A stretch of 64,000 nt of DNA, taken from assembly GCA_016893485.2 (NCBI GenBank), contig JAFEKX020000001.1, positions 4,154,001 to 4,218,000 of the forward strand, given 5' to 3'. A program made the translations under genes and the position numbers. This DNA comes from Streptomyces sp. P3. GTDB lineage: Bacteria > Actinomycetota > Actinomycetes > Streptomycetales > Streptomycetaceae. This document shows positions 51,492-62,337 of this stretch, piece by piece. Positions within the stretch are counted from its first letter, which is position 1. Each line of letters starts with the position of its first letter. The notes under the pieces were generated by a model. That model searched no databases. It was given only the letters and a program-made list of their open reading frames with translations, and was not told the DNA's origin.

Positions 51492-51672
51492 GCCGTGAAC
51501 CTGCCCTCTCCCGCTGTGCCTGCACTGATGCGGAGCTGTGAATTCCGTCCGTCCAGGCTGTGTTCGTCGGTCCGTGCGCACGGCCTGTCGGCGCACTGTT
51601 CGGCCGCGCTGATGAACAGGACGTCACGGGTGCGTGTAGTGGTTGCAGGCGTCGGTGGCCTGCGACGATCCC

Positions 51673-52239
51673 TCAGGACGCCGGTGCCGTCGTACGGATG
51701 CGGAAGTCGGGCCACGGTGTCGGTTCGGGGGCGTCGACGCGGTCCGCGTACCAGCCCGTGTCGTCGAGCCAGGCGCGAAGCCACTCGGCGAGGCTGGGCG
51801 CGTCGACGTACCACGCGTGGTCGGCCTCGTCGGCGTTCGGCTCGTGGAGGAGGACCGTCGCCTGCGGGGGAACGGCAGTCCACGCACGCGTACATCGCGC
51901 AGCCCCAGTGGGATATCGGCAGGACTCCCTCGGGCCAGGGCCAGTCGGGGTCCTTGTCGCCGCTCGCGCGGTGGGCGAGGTACTGGGTGACGGCTGCGGG
52001 CTCGCCGGCCGGTGGGTTGTCGAGCAGGGGCAACAGGCCGTACTCGGGGCCGAATCCGCCGTCTCCTATCCGCGTGTAGAGCGCGGCGAGCAGCGGGGGC
52101 AGGTGGAAGCCCAGGGCGGCCTCGGCCCGGGTCACCGTGGCCTCGTCCACGGGGGGGGGAGTGAAGTCCAGCCCCACGGGCGGGTGTTGCGGGCCTCGGC
52201 GGCCACCCGGGTCAGTAGTTGCTGCTCGTTCTCGGTCAT
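51673..52239 (-). CDS. SMI1/KNR4-like protein
   Basis: Start ATG 52239 (MTENEQQLLTRVAAEARNTR). After a repair near 52170: PPPVDEATVTRAEAALGFHL and PLLAALYTRIGDGGFGPEYG, the SMI1/KNR4 fold typical of bacterial immunity proteins. Further one-base loss near 51873; C-terminus ADEADHAWYVDAPSLAEWLR ending IRTTAPAS. About 190 residues. No cognate toxin gene is visible next to it. Confidence 0.75.
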
Positions 52240-52364
52240 GGCTTCATGGTGCCGCGTGCCACTGACAGTCGGGCCGGGCTGTGGACAACCCGGAGGTTGT
52301 GGAAAACGTGCTGGTCCTGCGCCTCGGCGGGCGGCGTGGTCCGGTGCGGTGACGGGCCGGGCGG

Positions 52365-53516
52365 TCAGTCCAGGCGGACGTCGGCGTGCCGTTCGGCGAG
52401 CAGGGCGGGATCTCCTCGAACGTCGGTGTGTGTGGAGCGTGTGGAGCGGAGCCGAGGCAGGCGCGGGCGATGGCGGCGTCGTGCCAGACGAGGGTGAGGG
52501 GCGGGCCGGCTCCCCAGTTGCCGCACAGGCAGTCGTCCAGGGCGTCCAGGCCCCAACCGAAGTATCCGGCGGGGCCGTTGACCGCCTCGCCCAGGGCGCA
52601 GAAGAAGCCGGGCGGGTCGGTGATGTGGCCGCCGTCCAGGTGGTAGGTGGTGCCCGGCGGGCGGTCCGGGAGGGTGTGGGGTGGTTCGCCAGGGCCGTGT
52701 CGAGCCAGAACCGGCGGCCCGCGGCATCGCAGCCGGCCCAGCGATTCGGCTCGGAGGGGCGGCCCTCGCTCCAGAGGTCCCACACCATGCGGGCCGCGAG
52801 CGGTGGCCGTTCCGACCACGGGTCGAGGGTGAGATCGACCAGGCCCGGGCCGCGCGCGGACGGGATCCAGGCCCGTAACTCGCCCTCGACGGCGGCCTGT
52901 ACGGGTCGGCCGTACGAGTCGACGCGGACCACCTTGACGTGACCCAGGTCCTCTTCCCCGGCGTCCAGTGCCGCCCGCAGCGCACCGCGCGGGGAGCAGC
53001 CCAACAGGCGCAGCGGGGGCTCCAGTTGTTCGGGGCGGTCCTCCTGGATGTGGGCCAAGTCCCGGCAGCCGCCCCAGGGTTCGCCGTTTGCGCCCCGCAA
53101 TCGGTAGCCCGGTGACAGCGGCGGGCACTGCGGATAGTCCTGGGAGTTGCCGCCGGACCGGCTGCCCTCGACGGAGACGTCCCTCAGCGACAGGTCACGC
53201 GCGCACGGGCGGTCGCCCACGACGCGCACGTCCTCCAGCCACCACTCGCCCACCCCCGCCGCGCTTGTCGAGGGTCTCCAGGGTGAGCGCGCCGAGCGGC
53301 GCCGGACCGTCGGCACGCGCGCGTGCGAGGGCCGTTCGCAGGGGGCGCCCTCGGGGTGCAGCCGAGGAGTTCGTACGTCTCCCGCACGGGTGGGGGCGGG
53401 TCGGCGAAGAGGTCGTCGGCGTCCTGGCACAGGGCCCAGGTCTGCTCGTAGCCGTCCTCGCCGGTGGTCTCGGCTCCTTCGTCGTACGACAGCAGGACGT
53501 ACTTCGGCGCCCCCAC
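52365..53516 (-). CDS. Barstar-domain multidomain protein
   Basis: Start GTG 53516 (VGAPKYVLLSYDEGAETTGE). Several single-base losses (near 53350, 53265, 52690 and 52400) break the frame. The N-terminal part has an ELLGCTP element repeated as RLLGCSPRG later. The C-terminal ~90 residues match barstar: GTTYHLDGGHITDPPGFFCA, GYFGWGLDALDDCLCGNWGA, ending FEEIPALLAERHADVRLD. Barstar domains inhibit small RNases. About 385 residues; likely an immunity-type or regulatory protein. Confidence 0.72.
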
Positions 53517-53528
53517 CGCGGGCCGCCG

Positions 53529-53922
53529 TCAGCGGGCGGCGAACGGCTGGTCCGTGGACACGATTTCGCGGCCCAGGGGAACAGCGAGACGGGGATCAGC
53601 TTGAAGTTGGCGATGCCGAACGGGATGCCGATGATCGTGATGCACATGGCGATGCCGGTGACGATGTGCGCGAGGGGGCGAGCCACCAGCCCGCGAGGAC
53701 CAGCCACAGGACGTTGCCCACGCAGGACGGCGCGCCCGCGTCCCGGCGCTCGACCGTCGTGTACCCGAAGGGCCACAGGGCGTAGACGCCGATGCGGAAG
53801 GCAGCGATCCCGAAGGGGATGCCGATGATGGTGATGCACAGCAGCGCGCCCGCGAGCAGGTACCCGAGGAACAGCCAGAAGCCGCTCAGGACGAGCCAAA
53901 TGACGTTCAGGATGGTTTTCAC
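53529..53922 (-). CDS. YccF domain inner membrane protein
   Basis: GTG 53922, overlapping the htpX stop. MKTILNVIWLVLSGFWLFLG then LLCITIIGIPFGIAAFRIGV, and after a one-base repair near 53685 a second copy CITIIGIPFGIANFKLIPVS. The duplicated ITIIGIPFG element is the YccF (DUF307) signature. About 131 residues with 3-4 helices. Translationally coupled to htpX. Confidence 0.85.
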
Positions 53923-54777
53923 TGAGGGCGACCTGCCATCTTCTCGAGCCGGGCGATGCGCTCCGCCATCGGCGGGTGTGTCGAGAACATCTTGGAGAGT
54001 CCCTGGCCCGGGCGGAAGGGGTTCGCGATCATCATGTGGCTCGCGGTCTCGATGCGGGGCTCCGGGGCAGCGGCAGCTGTTTGGTGCCCGCGTCGAGCTT
54101 GCGCAGGGCGCTCGCGAGGGCGAGGGGTCTCCGGTGAGCTGGGCGCCCGAGGCGTCGGCCTCGTACTCCCTGGAGCGGCTGATGGCCAGTTGGATGAGGC
54201 TGGCCGCGGGGGCCCAGGATCATGATCATCAGCATGCCCAGGATGCCGGGGCCGTCGTCGTCGTTCGAGCGGCCGATCGGGATCAGCCAGGCGAAGTTGA
54301 CCAGGAACATGATCACCGAGGCGAGGGCGCCTGCGACGGACGAGATCAGGATGTCTCTGTTGTAGACGTGGCTCAGCTCATGCCCGATGACTCCGCGCAG
54401 CTCGCGCTCGTCCAGGATGCGCAGGATGCCCTCGGTGCAGCACACCGCGGCGTTGCGCGGGTTGCGGCCCGTCGCGAAGGCGTTGGGGGCCTCCGTGGGC
54501 GAGATGTACAGGCGGGGCATGGGCTGGCGGGCCTGGGTGGAGAGGTCGCGGACCATCCGGTACAGGGCCGGGGCCTCGAACTCGCTCACCGGGCGGGCGC
54601 GCATCGCGCGTAGCGCCAGTTTGTCGCTGTTCCAGTACGCGTACGCGTTCGTGCCCAGCGCGATCACGACCGCTACGACGAGGCCCGTACGGCCGAAGAA
54701 GCTGCCGATGACGATGATGAGTGCCGACAGTCCCCGAGGAGAACTGCGGTCCTGAGCCCGTTGTGCCGGCGGTGCAC
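53919..54777 (-). CDS. htpX: Membrane zinc metalloprotease HtpX
   Basis: Quality-control protease for membrane proteins. I chose GTG 54777 (VHRRHNGLRTAVLLGGLSAL) by likeness to the S. coelicolor protein. HELSH holds the zinc ligands and catalytic Glu; NAFATGRNPRNAAVCCTEG is family-specific. Single-base losses near 54733, 54210 and 54065. Repaired C-terminus MFSTHPPMAERIARLEKMAG. About 287 residues, four membrane helices. Confidence 0.9.
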
Positions 54778-54988
54778 GGTACGCCCTCCAAATCCTGCAG
54801 CAGGGGAACCCTTTGCTTGCTGATCTCTGATGCCACTGGTGTCGTGGTGCACGTCCAGTGGACCCTTCCCGCACTGGTCAACGCCAGGCGAGGGCCACTA
54901 GTTCCCTTGTGCGTGCGGCGCCGGGCGTGGGCCGTCCGGGTGAGGACGGTGGTATGTGCCGGTGGCTCAGGTGGTATATGCCGGTGGC

Positions 54989-56519
54989 TCAGAAGAGCCC
55001 GGTGTCGGCGAAGCGGAGCACCAACTGAGGTGCTCCGGAGAGGGCGATCCCGAGGGCGCCGGTGAGGGCGATCGCGGCGGTGAGGGGCGGGGACGGGGAC
55101 GCGGTACTTGGTGTGCTCGCCCTCTGGGGCACGGAACAGCAGGGCCGTCCACTGGAGGTAGTAGAAGAGCGCGATCACCACGTTGACGGCCATGACGACC
55201 GCGAGCCAGCCCAGGCCCGCGTCGACGGCCGCCGAGAAGACGGTCACCTTCGCGAAGAGCCCGATGATTCCCGGCGGCAGTCCGGCGAGGCACAGCAGGA
55301 AGAACGCCAGGAGCAGCGCGGCCAGCGGGTTCGACGCGTACAGCCCGCGGTAGTCGCTGATCCGGTTGAGTGCCCTGCTACGGCCCACCAGTGCGGCCAC
55401 CGCGAAGGCGCCGAGGTTCACGGCGGCGTACATGAGGGCGTAGGCGACGGTGGAGCCGATCGACCTCTGCGCGTCCTTGGAGTACGCGGCGGCGGCGATC
55501 GGCACCAGGAGGTAGCCGGCCTGGCCGACGGAGGACCAGGCGAGGAGTCGTACCGCGCTGTACGCGCGCGTGGCCTGCTGGCGCAGGGCGCCCAGGTTGC
55601 CGACCGTCATGGTGAGGGCGGCCAGGGGCGGCGAGTGCCGGGCCCCACACGTCGGCGTACGACGGGAAGGCGACGACGGTGACGAGGATCAGGCCGGAGA
55701 AGCCGACGGCCTTGCCGACGACCGACAAGTAGGCGGCGATCGGAAGGGGCGCTCCTACGTAGGTGTCGGGCACCCAGAAGTGAAAGGGGACGGCGGCCGT
55801 CTTGAAGGCGAAGCCGACGAGAGTGAGGACGACGCCGGTCTGGGCGAGGGTGTGGAACTGGCCGTCGACGTGCTGGATGCGGTCGGCGATCCGGGTGAGG
55901 TACAGGGTGCCCGTGGTGGCGTACACGAAGCTGACGCCCATCAGGCTGACCGCGGTCGCGGTGACCGAGGACAGGAAGAACTTGAGGGCCGCCTCGGCGG
56001 ACTTCCTGTCGCCGTGCCGGATGCCGACGAGAGCGAAGGCGGGCAGGGAGGCGACCTCCAGGGCGACGATCAGGGTCGTCGCGAGATCGCGGGAGGCGGG
56101 CAGCAGGGCGGCGCCCGCGGCGGAGGACAGCAGCAGGAACCAGTACTCCCCTTCGGGGAGTCCCTTGTCGGCGTCCTTCAGGGTGGTGATCGACAGAAGG
56201 GCGGCCAGGAGGGCGCCGCCCAGGACCAGGAATTGGATGACCAGGGTGAAGCGGTCCGCCGTATAGCTGCAGGCTGTCGCGTCGCCCGTGAGGCAGAAGG
56301 TGGCGCGGTCGCCGTCCAGGAGGGCAGCAGCATCAGGGCGGAGGCGGCCAGGCCCGCGACGGAGACCCAGCCCAGGAGCGCCTTTCTGGTCTCCGGGAGG
56401 AACAGGTCGGCGACGAGGACCACCAGGCCGACGACCGCCGTGAGGGTGGGCGGTGCGATCGCGAGCCAGTCGACGGACTGGACCATCGACTCCGCGAGAG
56501 GCTGGGCCAGGGCGCTCAT
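54989..56519 (-). CDS. nuoN: NADH-quinone oxidoreductase subunit N
   Basis: Proton-pumping antiporter-like subunit of complex I with about 14 helices. ATG 56519 (MSALAQPLAESMVQSVDWLA) overlaps the nuoM stop. Motifs: VGFAFKTAAVPFHFWVPDTY with the key Lys, and LLAWSSVGQAGYLLV. Frame breaks near 56320, 55635 and 55095. Ends LVLRFADTGLF. About 510 residues, last of the nuo operon. Confidence 0.93.
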
Positions 56520-58113
56520 CGGGTGCCTCCTGAGAGGAGTTGCTGCACGGCCGGGTCGGTGAGGCCGAGGAGTGCCTTCGGCCACAGGCCGGCGGCGACG
56601 GTGAGGGCGACGAGCGGGGTCCAGGCGGCGAACTCGTACGTCTGGACGTCGGCGAGCTTCGGGGACTCCTGCGCCACGGCGCCCATGCAGACACGGCGGA
56701 CCACGGCGAGCATGTACGCGGCCGTCAGGAGGGTGCCGAAGGCCGCGATCGCCATGAAGGTGAGGAACGCGGGGCGGCTCAGATCGGCGGCGGGTTTGAA
56801 CGCGCCGAACAGGGCCAGCATCTCGCCCCAGAATCCGGCGAGTCCGGGCAGTCCGAGCGAGGCGACGGCGGCGAACGCGAGCAGGCCGCCGAGGCGCGGC
56901 GCCTTGCCGTAGAGGGCGGCGCCGGTCTCCTCCGCGAGGGTGTCGAGGTCGGTGGTGCCCGTGCGGTCCTTGAGGGCGCCGACGAGGAAGAACAGCAGGC
57001 CGGTGATGAGGCCGTGGGCGATGTTGGCGAACAGCGCGCCGTTCACGCCGGTCGGGGTCATCGTCGAGATGCCGAGCAGGACGAAGCCCATGTGGCCGAC
57101 GGAGGAGTACGCGATGAGGCGCTTGAGGTCACCCTTCGCGCCCCGTTTCGCGAGGGCGAGACAGGCCAGGGAGCCGTAGATGATGCCGACGACGGCGAAG
57201 GCGGCGAGGTACGGCGCGAAGGTGTGCATGCCGTCGGGGGCGACCGGCAGCAGGATGCGGACGAACCCGTACGTGCCCATCTTCAGCAGCACGCCGGCCA
57301 GCAGGACCGAGCCGACGGTCGGGGCAGCGGTGTGGGCGTCGGGCAGCCAGCTGTGCAGGGGCCACATCGGCGTCTTGACCGCGAGCCCGATCCCGATCGC
57401 CAGAACGGCGATGACCTGCACGGATGTAGTCAGCGACCGGCCGTTGTCAGTGGCGAGTGCCACCATGTCGAATGTGCCCGCTTTGATCCCGATGAGGAGC
57501 AGGCCGAGCAGCATGACGACGGAGCCGAGCAGCGTGAAGAGGATGAACTTCCAGGCGGCCTGGGTGCGTTGGGCACCGCCCCAGCGGGCGATGAGGAAGT
57601 ACATCGGGATCAGGACCGTCTCGAAGGCGAGGAAGAAGAGGATCAGGTCGAGGACGGCGAAGGTGGCGAGGGTGCCGGACTCCAGGACGAGGATCAGGGC
57701 GACGAACGCCTTCGGGGACGGGCCCGTGGCCCGCGGCGTCAGCCGCTGATGTTGCTGCTTGAAGTAGGAGTAGAGCGCGCAGAGGAAGGTCAGCAGCGCG
57801 GTCAGGACCAGGAGGGGAGGGAGATGCCGTCGATGCCGAGGTGGATGCGCACGTCGAGTGCGGGGATCCAGCTGATGTCGGTCGTGGCCTGCATCTTCGA
57901 CGGGTGGTCGTGGTCGAAGCCGAGCGCGAGGACGATCACGGCGATGAGGATCACGCCGGTCACGGTCACGCCGTGCCGTAGTACGGCCTGCTCGGGCGAC
58001 TTCCCCTTCAGCCCGGGCGGGGCCGGCAGCAGGGCCGCGACGGCGCCGAGGAGCGGGCCGACGACGATGAACGCCAGAAGGACCTGCATCACGGACTCGT
58101 TGATATCGATCAC
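56516..58113 (-). CDS. nuoM: NADH-quinone oxidoreductase subunit M
   Basis: Antiporter-like subunit of complex I. Start ATG 58113; an ATG at 58089 (MQVLLAFIVVGPLLGAVAAL) is also plausible. Motifs: LAFETVLIPMYFLI with the conserved Glu, VKTPMWPLHSWLPDAHTAAP, LKRLIAYSSVGHMGFVLLG. One base lost near 57815. About 532 residues. Stop overlaps nuoN. Confidence 0.94.
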
Positions 58114-58119
58114 GCCTGC

Positions 58120-60114
58120 TCACGCTCCCGTGGCGACGAGGAGGACGGCGACCGTCAGGACGACGGTACCGGCGAGCAGCGCGCTCACATAGGTCTGCAG
58201 ATTGCCGGTCTGGGCGCGCCTGACGGCGGCTCCGAGTAGGCGGGGCAGGGTGCCCGCGCCGCGTACGTAGGTGTCGACGACCTCGCGGTCGAGGAACCGG
58301 ACGAGATCCGCCGCCGCCAGCACGGGGCGGACGAACAGTGCCCCGTAGACGGCGTCCAGGTGGAAGCCGGTGACCGCGTGACGGTGCAGCGGGCCGAGCA
58401 GGAGGCGGCCCGGGTCCGCCGGGTCGGGGGCCGAGGCGACGTCTCCGTAGGCGGGCGTGTGGCTCGCGATGGCCTCGGCCTCGACGAGTCCCGCGTCGCC
58501 CTCCGGGTGGGCCGCGACCGCACCCAGCGGTGCGCCGGCCGCGAAGGCGGTGGTCTGGCGCCAGGCGCCGTAGGTGACGACGACGCCGACGAGGGCCACG
58601 CCCGTGCCGAGCACCGAGGTGGTGAGCGTCGGGGTGAGGTCGCGGCCGTCGAACCAGTCGGGGAGCACGCGGTAGGCGAGTCCGCCGAGGGCGAGGGACG
58701 GGACGGCGAGCACCCACAGCACGGCGTTCATCGCCACCGGCTGCCTGCCATGGTCGGGGGCTTCAACTCCCTTGCCGTGGAAGGCGAGCAGCCACAGGCG
58801 CGTCGCGTACGCGGCGGTGAGGAGGGCGGCGAGCAGACCGGCGACGAGGACGATCCAGCCCGCGGCGCCGGGGATGTGCGCGGTGTCTCCGGTGGCCGCG
58901 TGTTCGGCGGCGCCGAGGACGGACTCCTTGGAGAAGAACCCGCTGAACGGCGGGATCGCGGCGAGCGCGAGGAGCGCCACGGTCATCGTCCAGAAGGCGT
59001 CGGGGACGCGGGCGCGGACGTTGCCCATGCGGGACATGGCGGCGAGCGAGTTGGTGCCGGTGGCGTGGATGACGACACCGGCCGCGAGGAACAGCAGCGC
59101 CTTGAAGGCGCCGTGCGACAGGAGGTGGAAGACGGCGGCACCGCGGTCGCCGACGGCGAGGGCGCCGGTCATGTAGCCGAGCTGGCCGATCGTCGAGTAG
59201 GCGAGGACGCGCTTGATGTCGTCCTGGGCGAGCGCGGCGAGGCCGGACCCGGCCATCGTCACGGCGGCCATGACGGCGAGGACGACCATCGCGGCCGAGG
59301 AGGCCTCGAAGACCGGGAGGAGCCGGGCGACGAAGTAGACACCGGCGGCGACCATCGTCGCGGCGTGGATCAGCGCGGAGACGGGGGTCGGGCCCGCCAT
59401 CGCGTCGGGGAGCCAGGTGTGTAGCGGGAACTGCGCCGACTTGCCCGCCACGCCTGCCAGGAGCAGCAGCGCGATCAGCGTCGGGTGGTGCAGCCCGCCG
59501 TGCGCGACGGTGTCCAGGACCTTGGTGATGCGGAAGGACCCGGCGTCCGTCGCGAGCGCGAACAGGCCGATCAGGAAGGGGACATCGCCGAGTTTGGTGA
59601 CGAGGAAGGCCTTGATGGAGGCGGCACGGGCCTCCGGTGTCTCCCAGTAGTGGCCGACGAGGAAGTAGGAGCAGATGCCCATGACTTCCCAGCCGACCAG
59701 CAGAACGATCAGGTCGCCGGAGTAGACGACGAGGAGCATCGCGGAGGTGAAGAGGGAGACGAGGGCGGCGTACGACGGGTAGCGCGGGTCGTCGCGCAGG
59801 TAGCCCGTCGAGTAGATCTGCACACAGGTGGCGACGAAGGCGACGAGTACGGCGACGAGGGCGGCGAAGCCGTCGATGTGCAGGGCGAGTTCGATCGGGA
59901 CCGAGCCGGTGGGCGTGAGTTCGGTGGCGGCGTCGACGGCCGCGTCACCGCCCTGGCGTACGGCGACGACCGCGGCCAGCGCGAGCGCGGCGAGCGACGG
60001 CAGGACGGCGAGCGGGCGGACGAACCCGGGTGCGGTACGGCCCAGGAGCAGGCCGGCCGCGGCGCCGAGGAACGGGAGGAGGGGGACGAGGACGGCGAGG
60101 GTGGTCGTGGTCAC
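58120..60114 (-). CDS. nuoL: NADH-quinone oxidoreductase subunit L
   Basis: Intact 664-residue proton-pumping subunit from GTG 60114. LLVGWEVMGICSYFLVGHYW, KSAQFPLHTWLPDAMAGPTP and IKRVLAYSTIGQLGYMTGAL are diagnostic. The C-terminal amphipathic and final helices are present, ending TVVLTVAVLLVATGA. Confidence 0.97.
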   Translation of the reverse strand: MTTTTLAVLVPLLPFLGAAAGLLLGRTAPGFVRPLAVLPSLAALALAAVVAVRQGGDAAVDAATELTPTGSVPIELALHIDGFAALVAVLVAFVATCVQIYSTGYLRDDPRYPSYAALVSLFTSAMLLVVYSGDLIVLLVGWEVMGICSYFLVGHYWETPEARAASIKAFLVTKLGDVPFLIGLFALATDAGSFRITKVLDTVAHGGLHHPTLIALLLLAGVAGKSAQFPLHTWLPDAMAGPTPVSALIHAATMVAAGVYFVARLLPVFEASSAAMVVLAVMAAVTMAGSGLAALAQDDIKRVLAYSTIGQLGYMTGALAVGDRGAAVFHLLSHGAFKALLFLAAGVVIHATGTNSLAAMSRMGNVRARVPDAFWTMTVALLALAAIPPFSGFFSKESVLGAAEHAATGDTAHIPGAAGWIVLVAGLLAALLTAAYATRLWLLAFHGKGVEAPDHGRQPVAMNAVLWVLAVPSLALGGLAYRVLPDWFDGRDLTPTLTTSVLGTGVALVGVVVTYGAWRQTTAFAAGAPLGAVAAHPEGDAGLVEAEAIASHTPAYGDVASAPDPADPGRLLLGPLHRHAVTGFHLDAVYGALFVRPVLAAADLVRFLDREVVDTYVRGAGTLPRLLGAAVRRAQTGNLQTYVSALLAGTVVLTVAVLLVATGA

Positions 60115-60574
60115 GCGGTGGCCTCAGCCTTCTTGGCCGTGGGGGCTGGGGGCCGTTGTCGTTGCCGCTGTCGCTGTCGCTGTCGCCGTCGTCGTTGTCG
60201 TCCGGGCCGTGGTTTCCGTTCGGGCCGTCGGTTCCGTCCGGGCCGTCGGTCTCGTGGCCCTCGGCCGTGTCGCGGAGCTTGTCGATGTCCGAGGTGCCGC
60301 GGGCGCGGTAGACGGCGAGGACGATCGCCAGGCCGATGCCGATCTCGGCGGCGGCGATGGCGATGGTGAACAGGGTCAGCGCCTGGCCGGAGCGCAGCTT
60401 CTCCTCGGCGGTCCGGCTGAGCCAGACGTCGAAGGCGACGAGGTTCAGGTTCACGGCGTTGAGCATCAGCTCGACCGACATGAGGACGAGGATCGCGTTG
60501 CGGCGGGCGAGGACGCCGTAGATGCCGGTGCAGAAGAGGAGGGCGGCGAGCACGGCGGGATAGACGAGGTGCAT
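60111..60574 (-). CDS. nuoK: NADH-quinone oxidoreductase subunit K
   Basis: Three-helix complex I subunit: MHLVYPAVLAALLFCTGIYG, VLMSVELMLNAVNLNLVAF with the membrane Glu, IAIAAAEIGIGLAIVLAVYR. After residue ~100 there is an unusual hydrophilic tail rich in Asp, Gly and Asn (DGPDGTDGPNGNHGPDDNDD). A one-base repair near 60147 gives the end PTAKKAEATA with TGA overlapping the nuoL GTG. About 154 residues. Confidence 0.9.
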
Positions 60575-60743
60575 CAGCGGGCTCCCCTCTGCTCGGTGGG
60601 GGTCTGGGGCTCGGTGGAGCTGTCCTGCTCGGCGGGCGTGCGCCGGCCGGCCGGATCGTTGCCTTGAGGCGGGCTATTTCGCCTGAACGTGTGATTACGG
60701 GAATCCGGGACGGATGGGGAACTACCGGTCACCGGTCGGGAGT
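60575..60743. other. Unusual nuoJ-nuoK gap
   Basis: 169 bases where these genes normally abut or overlap. No coding sense is evident; it includes a short ACCGGTCACCGGT palindrome. Confidence 0.5.
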
Positions 60744-61342
60744 TCACAGGGGAGAGCTCGACTCAGCCTTCGCCTTGCGGGACAGGACGATCGCGCCGAC
60801 CAGTGCCGCGAGGAGGAGGACGGAGAGGGCCTCGAAGGGAAGGACCCAGTTCTGGAACAGGCTCGCGCCGGTCACCGCGGTCGAGCCGGCGGCCGGACCG
60901 TCCAGGTCCATCCAGGTCGCGCGGAAGGCGTCGACGACGACCCAGACCAGGGCCGCCGCCGCGGCGCCGGCCACGGCGAGGGCGGCCCAGCGGTTGCCGG
61001 AGTCGGCGTCCGGGGAGCGGCCGATGGGGGCCTTGGTGAGCATCAGCCCGAAGAGAAGGAGGACGACGACGGAACCGACATAGATGAGGACCTGCACCCA
61101 GGCGATGAACTCGGCGGTGAGCAGGAGGTATTCGACGGCCACACCCCTAGGGCCACCACGAGCCACAGGGCGGCGTGCACCAGCTGCTTGGTGGTGACGG
61201 TGACGAGGGCCGCGCCGAAGGTGACCAGGCCGACGAGGAGGAAGGCGATCTCGACGCCGGTCGGGGAGAGGAAGCCGTGCGGGTGGCCGGTGGCGGCGGT
61301 TGCCGTGGCGGTGGTGGCGGTGACGGTTGCGGCGAGGGTCAT
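60744..61342 (-). CDS. nuoJ: NADH-quinone oxidoreductase subunit J
   Basis: Five-helix complex I subunit. ATG 61342 overlaps the nuoI stop (ATGA). A Thr/Ala-rich lead-in (MTLAATVTATTATATAATG) precedes GVEIAFLLVGLVTFGAALVT, then after a repair near 61145 AVEYLLLTAEFIAWVQVLIY and VGSVVVLLLFGLMLT. Ends LSRKAKAESSSPL. About 200 residues. Confidence 0.91.
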
Positions 61343-62337
61343 GACTGGCCCTCCGGCGGCTCGGCGGGGTCGACGGGGGGTGGCGGCGGTGGGCGGGGCC
61401 TCGGTGGGGTTGGGCTGCGGGAGCTCGGTGGGCTTCGCGGGCTCCGAGGGCTTCGCGGGCTCCGAGGGCTCGGTGGCGTCGGTGGCGTCGGTGGCGTCGG
61501 TGGGCGGGTTGCCCTTCGCGGTCTCAGTGGCCTCCGCGGACTCGGCGCGCTCGGCAGGCTCGGCGCGCTCTGCGGGCTCGGCGGGCTCGGCGGCTTCGGC
61601 GCGCTCGGCGGTCGGGGCCTGCGTGGGCTTGGGGCGCGTGGCCTCGGTGATCGCTGCGGCTTGGGCAGCCTCTACGGGCTCTCCGGCTGGCGTAGCCTCC
61701 GCGGTTTGCGCGGCCTCCGCTGCCTCCGCGGCTTGTGCAGCCTGTGCTGCCTCTGCGGCCTGTGTCGCGGCCAGCTTCTCGGCGGTTTTGCGGGCGGCGG
61801 CGATCTCCTTGGGTTCCTCGGCGGCGGGGTCGAGGGCGGGTGGGGCCGGCACGGTCCACATCCACTCGCGGAGCTTGTCGCGTTCGTGGGTGAGTTCGTG
61901 GATGTCGGTCTCGGCGTACTCGAACTCCGGGGACCAGAACAGCGCGTCGAAAGGACAGACCTCGATGCAGATACCGCAGTACATGCACAGGGAGAAGTCG
62001 ATGGCGAAGCGGTCGAGGACGTTGCGGCTGCGCTCGCGACCGCCGGGGCCGCCGCCGGGACCGTCTCCTTGTGGGAGTCGATGTAGATGCACCAGTCGGG
62101 GCACTCACGGGCGCAGAGCATGCAGACCGTGCAGTTCTCCTCGAACAGGCCGATGACTCCGCGGGTGCGGGGCGGGAGGTCGGGCTGGGTGTCCGGGTAC
62201 TGCTCGGTGACGGTCTTCTTCGTCATCGTGCGGAGGGTGACGGCCAGGCCCTTGGCCAGGCCGGAGCCGGGGATCGAAAAACGGGGCCGCTCGGAGGGCG
62301 TCGTTGAGGGGTGGTGGCCGGGCGACGGGTGGGACAT
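61339..62337 (-). CDS. nuoI: NADH-quinone oxidoreductase subunit I
   Basis: Peripheral-arm ferredoxin subunit. Two 4Fe-4S motifs: CTVCMLCARECPDWC and CMYCGICIEVCPFDALFW. ATG 62337 overlaps the nuoH stop. Breaks near 62058 and 61378. After WMWTVPAPPAL the protein has a ~150-residue Ala/Glu/Pro/Thr low-complexity tail (runs such as AEAAQAAQAAEAAEAA and PAEPAERAEPAERAESAE), absent from typical NuoI. Repaired end VDPAEPPEGQS. Confidence 0.92.
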
